DNA from: CAWICD01 sp052267165
Lineage (GTDB): Bacteria > Vulcanimicrobiota > Vulcanimicrobiia > Vulcanimicrobiales > Vulcanimicrobiaceae
Assembly: GCA_052267165.1 (NCBI GenBank)
Contig: JBKQHO010000022.1
Span: 186,001 to 250,000 of the forward strand
Direction: 5' to 3'
Length of the DNA: 64,000 nucleotides
A program made the translations under genes and the position numbers. Shown in pieces: positions 15,301-21,700 of the stretch (positions within the stretch are counted from its first letter, which is position 1; every line of letters begins with the position of its first letter). A model generated the notes under the pieces. That model did not search any database and was not told where the DNA came from. It was given only the letters and a program-made list of their open reading frames with translations.

Positions 15301-16813
15301 TTTCTACCGTGGCTTTTTGCAGGGTTGGTTCGACGCCGACGGGACCGTGGGCGGCAGCCTCGAGTGCGGCTTCTACACCCGCCTCACGTCGAACGATCTC
15401 AACGATCTGAGCACCGCGCAACGCATGCTCAATAGGCTCGGCATCGAGTCTCGCATCTACCGCAACCCCCGCAAGGCCGGCATGCGCGAGCTTCCAGACG
15501 GAAAGGGCGGAAAGCGCCACTACGCATGCAGCGCGTATCACGAGCTCTCGATTCCGTGGCGCTCGCTGAAGAAATTCCAAAAAGTCGTCGGGTTCGCCGA
15601 GCCAAAGAAAGCTCGTAAGCTCGCCAATATCAACGCCGATCCGGGCTTGGCATTTGCCGTAAAGCCCTATGCCGTCGTGCGGGAGATCGTCGATGCGGGC
15701 TTCGCGCCGGTTTACGACTGTACCATTCCTGGTCCTCACGCCTTTGATGCGAATAACATATATGTTAAAAATTGCGGAGAGCAATTTTTGCACGGATATG
15801 ATTCTTGCAACCTCGGCTCTATTAACGTCGGGCATTTCTACGACGCAAAAACCAAGGACGCCGATTGGGAGCGGCTTGCGCAGGCGACGACGCTCGCGAT
15901 TCGCTTCCTCGACAACGTGATCGACGCCAACGTCTATCCGCTCACCGAGATCGAAGCGATGGTGAAGGGAAACCGGCGCGTGGGCTTGGGCATCATGGGC
16001 TTCGCCGAGCTGCTCATCAAGCTCGAGATCGCGTACGGCTCGAGCCAGGCGATCGAGTTCGCGGCCAAGCTGATGAAGTTCATCCAGCAACGCGCCGTCG
16101 AGGCCAGCGATCTGCTGGCACGCGAGCGCGGCGACTTCCCGAACAAGCACCTCTCGACGTGGGCCGGCGATCCGAAGCCGCGCCGCAACGCCGCGCTGCT
16201 CTCGATCGCCCCGACCGGCACGATCTCGATGATCGCGGGTTGCAGCTTCGGTTGCGAACCGTACTTCGGTATGGCCTACACCAAGCATGTCATGAAAGAC
16301 GCCGAGGGCCGGCCGCAACATCTGTATTACGTCGTGCCGCTGTTCGAGCACGTTGCCAAGGCCGAGGGCTTCTTCTCCGACGAGCTGTTGGGCGAGATCG
16401 AGAACAACCGGGGCTCGCTCAAGGGGCTGGCCGCCGTCCCGAACCACTGGCAAGAGGTCTTCACCACGTCCGCCGATGTCAGCGTCGATCAGCACATCGA
16501 CATGCTGGCCGCATTCCAGAAATACACGTGTAATGCGGTCTCGAAAACGATCAACGCGCCCAACGACGACACGCGCGAGAACGTGTCGCGGGCCATCTTC
16601 CGGGCATATAAGAGTGGCTGCAAGGGCTTCACCTACTACCGCGACGGCTCGCGGACCGAGCAAGTCGTCACCTTCTCGAAGGACGGGGATCTGAAGAGCC
16701 CCGCCGCTCCGCCCGCTCCGCCCGCTCCCGCGACGGCAGCGGCTCGGGCGCAAGACGAACTCGATATCGATGAGCTGCTCGCGAAGGCGAACGCGCTGCT
16801 GGAGGCACGCTGA
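12335..16813 (+). CDS. nrdJ: Class II (adenosylcobalamin-dependent) ribonucleotide reductase with two inteins
   Basis: Reduces ribonucleotides to deoxyribonucleotides, using B12 to form a thiyl radical. The 1492-aa precursor contains two inteins (residues 140-598 and 783-1146); the spliced protein would be about 669 aa. Extein features are LSACFVLPVPDSIEG (first redox Cys), LIQKSGGG/TGFAFSELR across the intein 1 site, NNFNISIGVTDEFM, TNP/CGEQ (radical Cys and catalytic Glu) across the intein 2 site, YDSCNLGSINV (second redox Cys) and APTGTISMIAG. No ATP cone is visible. The C-terminal TSCPD and Cys-rich tail found in single-chain NrdJ is encoded by the next gene. Start ATG 12335; a divergent yqeG lies upstream. 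Likely repressed by NrdR. The Pro/Ala-rich C-terminus PAAPPAPPAPA acts as a linker. Confidence 0.95.
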   Translation: MSDDPLSTDASVPPGLAEPSFDPNAMRVLNERYFAKKADGSLETPREFLWRVASAIAGPEEPYARQLGRDPEAVFSGVAHAFYDMMARRDFMPNTPCLVNAGRPLSMLSACFVLPVPDSIEGIFYNLKAMALIQKSGGGCVSADSRVWTTFCGLEPIEVLFNRATADGRPGFADGNGVAYDVRDLGIRTVSMDPADGRTGLRNVTHVWKFDVPAESQVVVRTREGTEVQTSAWHPFMVLRGREFVEVRADELSAGDLILGPERPDAFWPWTEYRTVAGLPIDERIAWLIGFTLGNGSFGYVPSLRQERLRWFSGATDVLDRVREILREHDINVGMAKDPRGNTHYVTTLNQEFVTSMLAACGFAARGPKDQRIRVPEHIAKSPLSVVRAFVAGLLDSDGTVDRDGSPSYTTVSTEMARDLAALMSLLGYRSTLKRKEPRGRGKLPTYTVLLCPLPQVNELAEDVARCMAGTQRRERLHSDGHRQTALAVPFAPWRDALYEFGLVQDRGTKGEGPLADELNRWSCIPGGRVRRDDLTAVAETLAAHDPAASELLSSLARRGQEIASVSCAETAMPYYDLTVDEWNTYASGRTGLALIHNTGFAFSELRHQGAEVESTGKDASGPVSFMKVFNSATDSIKQGGVRRGANMGVLRVDHPDVFQFMRCKKELDAENRALWNRLSDCGRYSEQELAHVKQELLQTQINNFNISIGVTDEFMKAVENDADFALRDPRSKEVVRTVKAREIWDGMVEGAWQNGEPGVLFLDHPEANPLPGLGPIQATNPCVTGGTWVHTFEGPRQVKDLVGKPFGAIVDGEPYASTEDGFFFTGVKAVVRLETDRGVSVTATPDHKIMTVATSGKREWKPLGELRPGDRVAIHQHERFTWDGTGTFEDGVLLGSLVGDGHFHDRGEGKTPNVVLSYWGEDAERMAARSASFVRQRVRVCSDFEGSRVAERGEIRLQSTSLVDLAARFGITPESKHLSAEVEAASYDFYRGFLQGWFDADGTVGGSLECGFYTRLTSNDLNDLSTAQRMLNRLGIESRIYRNPRKAGMRELPDGKGGKRHYACSAYHELSIPWRSLKKFQKVVGFAEPKKARKLANINADPGLAFAVKPYAVVREIVDAGFAPVYDCTIPGPHAFDANNIYVKNCGEQFLHGYDSCNLGSINVGHFYDAKTKDADWERLAQATTLAIRFLDNVIDANVYPLTEIEAMVKGNRRVGLGIMGFAELLIKLEIAYGSSQAIEFAAKLMKFIQQRAVEASDLLARERGDFPNKHLSTWAGDPKPRRNAALLSIAPTGTISMIAGCSFGCEPYFGMAYTKHVMKDAEGRPQHLYYVVPLFEHVAKAEGFFSDELLGEIENNRGSLKGLAAVPNHWQEVFTTSADVSVDQHIDMLAAFQKYTCNAVSKTINAPNDDTRENVSRAIFRAYKSGCKGFTYYRDGSRTEQVVTFSKDGDLKSPAAPPAPPAPATAAARAQDELDIDELLAKANALLEAR
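12752..14128 (+). mobile_element. Intein 1 in NrdJ (459 aa), LAGLIDADG type
   Basis: Inserted in the conserved SGGG/TGFAFS loop. It starts with Cys (CVSADSRVW), has the block-B histidine in TSAWHPFMV, and ends YYDLTVDEWNTYASG...LALIHN with the standard His-Asn, followed by Thr as the +1 nucleophile. The central endonuclease has the two LAGLIDADG-like motifs LIGFTLGNGSFG and FVAGLLDSDGTVD. In the first, the usual catalytic Asp is replaced by Asn (GNGS for GDGS), so DNA cleavage may be lost although splicing residues are intact. Confidence 0.92.
14681..15772 (+). mobile_element. Intein 2 in NrdJ (364 aa), LAGLIDADG type
   Basis: Inserted between TNP and CGEQ, directly before the radical-forming active-site Cys, which serves as the +1 nucleophile. 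It begins CVTGGTWVHTFEG, has block B TATPDHKIMT, and ends YDCTIPGPHAFDANNIYVKN. The penultimate residue is Lys where His is usual. Both endonuclease motifs look intact: LLGSLVGDGHFHD and FLQGWFDADGTVGG. The last codons of the intein and the first codons of the following extein are clearly AT-rich compared with everything around them. Confidence 0.92.
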
Positions 16814-16814
16814 C

Positions 16815-17687
16815 GTGGATGAACTCGCCGTCAAGACAACGGTCGCCGGACTGATCGAGCGCGTCGAACGCCTCCAAGCCGAGAATGCCGAGCTACAAGC
16901 GAAGAACGCCGCCTGTGCCGAGGCGGTCACCAAGCTCGTCAAGCGCGTCGAAGACTTGCAGGCCAGCAGTAAGGAACTGCGCGCGGCGGTCAAACCGGCA
17001 GCGGAGGAATATCGGAAGCGGCCGCCGGTCCTGCGCGGCCGCACGGTGCAAACCAATGTGGGCTGCGGTCCCCTTTACATCACGATGAACGAGGACGAGC
17101 AAGGGCGGCCCTTCGAGGTCTTCTTCAAGCTGGGCAAGAGCGGCTCGTGCCAGCAGTCGTATCTCGAGGCGCTGGGCGTCGCGATCTCGGTCGGCTTGCG
17201 CTACGGCGCCGATCCGCAGAAGTTCATCGAGAAGTTCGAGGGGATGCGCTGCCCCAATCCCAAGATGCGCGACGCGCACGGACCGACGACGCTCTCGTGC
17301 GCCGACGGCATCTCGCAAGGCCTCGCCAAAGCGCTCACCCTCACCTTCGCGATCGCCGACGTCGACCCGCGTCCCGAAGCCGACGTGGTCGCGGTCGCCG
17401 AACCGCTCTTCCCGCTCAGCGCCGAAGAGAAAGCCGAGATCCACGCCAACGCCAAGTCGATCGACTTGATCCCGCGCACGAGCGGGGGAAACGGGAATGG
17501 TAACGGCAACGGCGGCGGGTACGCGATGCAGACGCTCTCCACCATGGCGACGCTGCCCACCCAGAGCATCCGCAAGGCAATGATGGCCGGCGTCGGCATG
17601 TGCCCCAAGTGCGGCGGCAACCTCATCTCGCAAGGCGGCTGCATTCAGTGCTTGCAGCAGTGCGGCTACGTGGGGAAGTGCTCGTAA
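16815..17687 (+). CDS. Separate NrdJ C-terminal subunit: TSCPD domain and Cys-rich tail
   Basis: 290 aa from GTG 16815, one base after the nrdJ stop, with GGAGG 10 bases upstream. The N-terminus (residues 1-50) is a coiled coil of heptads (TVAGLIERVERLQAENAELQ). A TSCPD domain follows, beginning RPPVLRGRTVQTNVGCGPLY and including NEDEQGRPFEVFFKLGKSG and MRCPNPK...LSCADGI. A Gly/Asn linker (GGNGNGNGNGGG) leads to a Cys-rich end, MCPKCGGNLISQGGCIQCLQ and QCGYVGKCS, which in single-chain NrdJ carries the cysteines that re-reduce the active site. In many bacteria this is one polypeptide; a split NrdJa/NrdJb form is known in Pseudomonas. The coiled coil may mediate docking to the catalytic subunit. 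Confidence 0.88.
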   Translation: MDELAVKTTVAGLIERVERLQAENAELQAKNAACAEAVTKLVKRVEDLQASSKELRAAVKPAAEEYRKRPPVLRGRTVQTNVGCGPLYITMNEDEQGRPFEVFFKLGKSGSCQQSYLEALGVAISVGLRYGADPQKFIEKFEGMRCPNPKMRDAHGPTTLSCADGISQGLAKALTLTFAIADVDPRPEADVVAVAEPLFPLSAEEKAEIHANAKSIDLIPRTSGGNGNGNGNGGGYAMQTLSTMATLPTQSIRKAMMAGVGMCPKCGGNLISQGGCIQCLQQCGYVGKCS

Positions 17688-17774
17688 GCTCGCCGTTTGG
17701 CGAAAGCTCTCAGGCAGGATAGCGGCCGCGCCGCGTTCGCCAGCACGACCCCGGCCGCTCGTGACGCGCCGGTG

Positions 17775-18140
17775 ATGGTGACGGAGCTCCTGAGCGGTCC
17801 GCGCTCGTTGCGCGTTCCCGACGAACGCCTCTCGCTTTCGCTCTCGGTCCTGCTCGCGCCGCTGACCATTCTCGTCATCGGCGGTCGTGCTGCTGATTAT
17901 CGGCAGCCTCGTCTACGTCTGTGTGATGCGGGGCCGGCTCCTGGGCGCCAGCATCCACGTGCACGCGGGTCAGTTTCCCGAGCTGTTCGCCGTGGTCGAC
18001 CGGGTCGCGGCCAAGCTCGGGGTCGCCGTGCCGCAGATCTTCGTGCGCGACGACATGTTCGTGCCGGTCGCGCCGCTCGGGACGGGCGAACCGTACGCGC
18101 TCGTCTTTTCGAATTATTACATCGAGCACTTCACGGACGC
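17775..18140 (+). pseudogene. M48-type metallopeptidase, frameshifted and truncated
   Basis: The first part, LRVPDERLSLSLSVLLAP then LTILVI (frame 3), and the second, VVLLIIGSLVYVCVMRGRLL then SIHVHAGQFPELFAVVDRVA (frame 1), together give the N-terminal membrane segments and pre-catalytic domain of M48 peptidases. The frame changes near 17880. Homology continues through GVAVPQIFVRDD and YALVFSNYYIEHFTDA and then stops abruptly at about 18140, before the expected HExxH zinc motif. The gene cannot be functional. Confidence 0.7.
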
Positions 18141-18204
18141 GCGGTGCCGTCCGCCAAGCCTAGTGGCGCCACGCCGCCGGCCAGACATTGCTACCTTTTC
18201 GACA

Positions 18205-18261
18205 TCTCGCAACGTGCCCCACGCTCTCGCAACGTGCCCGGGCGCTCTACGCAACGCGCCC
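18205..18261. repeat. Short tandem array, unit about 20 bp
   Basis: TCTCGCAACGTGCCC occurs exactly at 18205-18219 and 18225-18239, with a degenerate third copy TCTACGCAACGCGCCC at 18246-18261. It lies just downstream of the point where the M48 remnant breaks off. Confidence 0.75.
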
Positions 18262-18390
18262 GGGCGATCCAAGCCAGGCGCGCGCGGCGCGCCAGGGGCA
18301 ACACAACACCCACCCGAGGTGCATGCGGCGTCCGCGCGACGTCGTTACGGCGCAGTCTGCAGACAAAGCGAGTTCGGCTCGCAGCTTCGG

Positions 18391-18457
18391 ATGCGACTTT
18401 AAATTTAAACGCCGCCTCGCAAGTGCGACTTTCAGCGCCACTTGCAAGTGCGACTTT
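18391..18457. repeat. Direct repeats GCAAGTGCGACTTT
   Basis: The 14-mer is exact at 18419-18432 and 18444-18457, 25 bp apart, and a partial copy ATGCGACTTT is at 18391-18400. A perfect palindrome ACTTGCAAGT sits at the left edge of the last copy. Multiple short repeats of this sort occur at ends of some insertion sequences, but no transposase is present, so the origin is unproven. Confidence 0.7.
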
Positions 18458-18620
18458 TAGCACACCTTGCCACCGCGAATCATCGATTAAAGCGAAGTCT
18501 TCGCGACCAACAATTCAGCGAAGACTAAATCTTGCGGCCCTATTTTTCGTATTAGCCTTAACTAGTTTGCATTCTACCTGGAGCTTTTTTGCGGCGGGCG
18601 AGAAGAATTGCGATGACGTC

Positions 18621-18649
18621 TTGCAGAACAGTGACAAATCGCATACGAT
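18621..18649 (+). promoter_or_regulatory. Likely promoter of the nifJ-like/Nfn operon (TTGCAG-N17-TACGAT)
   Basis: TTGCAG (18621-18626) and TACGAT (18644-18649) are 17 bp apart in the AT-richer stretch, about 110 bases before the ATG at 18757. Confidence 0.45.
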
Positions 18650-18756
18650 AAACTCATTGTACCGTCTCGCCGTCCGACGTTTCGAGCAGTTCTCGGGAGC
18701 ATCGCTCCGTCGAGCACGTGGCGGTCTGTTCATAGCAAGTTACTGCGGGATTGACG

Positions 18757-21700
18757 ATGACAACTACAAGCCAAACCGTGGCCGCGAGCAACGGCGCTGA
18801 TTACGCACGCGCGACCAGCCTTTCCCGGACGCCGCAAAAGAACGCAAAGTATCCGGGCGTCCCAGCCGTCATCAACGGCAATGGATCAGTCGCTTACGTC
18901 ATGGGTCACGTTTGCGGCGGGGTCATCGGCTATCCGATCACTCCGTCGACGGAGATCTCGGAGTTGTACGAGGCCTTTCGCGCCGGCGGCGGCTGCAACG
19001 TCTGGGGCAAGCACCCGTTCTTCTTCAATCCTGAAGGCGAGCACTCGGCCCAGAGCGGCGCGCTCGGCGCGGCGCTGACCGGCGGCAAATACGTCTCCAA
19101 CGCGTCGTCGAGCCAGGGCATTCTGTACGGGCTCGAGTCGCACTACGTCACCGTCGGCAAGAAAGTCGGCGGTTTCGTGCTGCAAGTCGCGGCGCGCGTC
19201 GTCTCCAAGCACTCGCTCAACGTCATGGCCGGGCACGACGACGTCTACGCGCTGCTTGGCTCCGGCTACACGGTCCTCTTCGGCAGCGACCCGCAAGAAG
19301 CGGCCGACCTGGCCGCGATCGCGTATAAGGTCGCCTCGCTCTCGCTGATCCCCGTCGCCAACGCGATGGACGGCTTCGCCACCAGCCACATGCTGAGCGA
19401 AGCACTGCTGCCCGAGCCCGAGCTCCTCAAGGAGTTCCTGGGCGATCCCGAAGGACGCATCCCCGCGCCGACCGTGGCGCAAGAGATGCTCTTCGGCGCC
19501 AAGGGCCGCCTCTTCGAGCTGGGCTCGTACCTCAAGCGGCACGAAGCCGACGTCCCGCCTTCGAACATGACGCAGCTGCGGGCCTATCTCGCCGACGTGG
19601 GCGAGCAGATCGAGCGCGACAACGAAGGCCAGCTCATCGCCGGCACGATCGGCTGGATCCCAGAAGAGCTGCGCGGCCAATGGCGCCGGCAGTGGCTCAA
19701 CGCGGCGGAGAAGGGCACCCGGCAGCGCGTTCCCGCGCTCGTCGACCCGCACAACCCCGGCCTCACCGGCGGCGTTCAAAACCAAGCCGACTTCCAAGCC
19801 GGTTCGGTCGACCACAAGACCCACTTCGCGAGCGAGATCCCGCGCTTCGTGCGCCAGGCGATGGCCGAGTACGGCGAGCTGACGGGCCGCGTCTACAGTC
19901 CCGTCGAGACCTTCTTCTGCGATGACGCCGAGTACGTCATGGTCGGCCTCGGGTCGGTCACGGACGACGCTGAAGCCGTCGCCAGCCACCTGCGCGCGCA
20001 GGGCAAGAAGGTCGGCGTGGTCGCGATCAAGCTGCTGCAGCCGTTCCCCGAAGGCGACGTCATCGAAGCGCTGCGCGGCAAGAAGGCCGTCACGGTGCTC
20101 GAGCGCTGCGACCAGACCGTCCTGACCACCCTTGTGACCCAGGCGCTCTTCAAGGCGCGTGAGAACGCGGACGGGCTCCGCCATCCGGGCGTGCCGGCGA
20201 TCGACGCGCTGCCCAAGATCACGACCGCCATCTTCGGCCTGGGCGCGCACGACCTTCAGCCGCGCCACCTGATCGCCGCCTACGCGAACATGGAAAGCGA
20301 GCGCAACTCGCCGTTCGTCTACCTCGGCTCGCAGTTCTTCTCGCGGGACGCATCGCCGCGGCTCGCGCTGCTGCAAGAGCGTCTCAAGACGGCCTATCCC
20401 GAGACCGAGTTCATGGCGCTCCAAACCGAGCCCAACCCGCAGCTGCTGCCCGACTCGGCGTTCCGCATTCGTTTCCACTCGGTCGGCGGTTACGGCACGA
20501 TCGCGACCGGCAAGCTGCTCACCGACATTCTGGCGGGCGTGCTCGGGCTGCACTCGAAGTCCGCGCCGAAATACGGCTCGGAGAAGAGCGGCGCCCCGAC
20601 CAACTACTACATCACGCTCAGCCCCGAACCGATCAAGATCACCAACGCCGAGCTGGAAGACGTCGAGATCGTGGTCTCACCCGACCACAAGGTCTTCAGC
20701 CACATGAACCCGCTGCGCGGGCTGACCGAGGGCGGCACCTTCATCATGCAGTCGACCCACTCGCCGGTCGAGGCGTGGAAAGAGCTGCCGGCCAGCGCCC
20801 GCAAGACGATCCGCGACAAGAAGATCAAACTCTGCATCGTCGATGCGTTCGCCGTCGCCAAGAAGCATGCGCCGACCGAAGACTTCGAGACGCGCATGAT
20901 GGGCATCGCGTTCATCGGGGCGGTCTGCGGACACGTCGACCGCATCTCGGCCGGCACGTCGGAGGAAGCCGTGCTGGCCAAGATCCGCCAGCAGATCAGC
21001 AAGAAGTTCGGCACCAAAGGCGGCACCATCGTCGAGAGCAACATGGAGGTGATCCGCGAGGGCCTCGAGGCGACGCAAAAGGTCGACTACGATGACCCCG
21101 CCTTCGAGCTCGGCGAAGAGACGAGCGTGGCGCGCAACGGCAAGAGCGTCGCGATCTCGGCCTCGATGTGCAAGGCGGCCGGCCCGTCGGTGCAGTCCGG
21201 GTTCTTCGACAAGCAGTACTACGAGGACATGGTCGCCGACCGCTTCAAGGACGGAACGATCAGCGAATCGCCGGTCATTCCCGGCGCCGGCCTCTTCATG
21301 CCGCCGGGCTTCGCGGCCTGGAAAGACAAGGGGCTCTTCCGGCGCACCGTGCCCGAATTCGTCGCCGACCTGTGCACCGGCTGTATGGAGTGCGCGCTGG
21401 TCTGTCCGGACGCGGCGATCCCCAACGTCGTGCACGACATCCACGAGCTGCTGCTCGCCGCGATCAAGCAACTCGACGTGACCGATCAGCAAAAGGAGCT
21501 GATGCGCAGCCACGTCGTCGCGCTCGCCCGCACCGTGCGCGAAGCGTACCGTCAGATGAGCGGCAAGGACGCGACCCCCTTCCACGAGATCGTGGCCGCG
21601 GCGCTCGAGGGCCTCGACACCGAAAACGTCGCGCTGCTCCGTAGCTTCGCCAAGATGGTCGAAGCGCTCGCCGTCTATCCCGTCGCCAAGACGCGGCCCT

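Larger units (their letters stand above)
18141..18756. other. Non-coding stretch between M48 remnant and nifJ-like gene
   Basis: About 600 bases without a convincing gene. The left part is GC-rich with a short direct-repeat array. The right part (about 18400-18700) is clearly AT-richer than the rest of the window and holds repeats, a palindrome ACTTGCAAGT (18440-18449), the hairpin GCGAAGTCTTCGC near 18492, and a likely promoter. Abrupt loss of the M48 gene at its left edge suggests an insertion/deletion event; the composition suggests foreign DNA. Confidence 0.6.

Noticed and set aside
17887..18402. Reading the M48-like segment as a short intact gene
   Set aside because: The family N-terminus is in another frame just upstream, and the sequence after HFTDA is unrelated and lacks HExxH, so it is a remnant.
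18191..18470. Terminal region of an IS21-like element
   Set aside because: Repeats at element ends can look like this, but there is no transposase, no target duplication and no second end, so I only call it repeat DNA.
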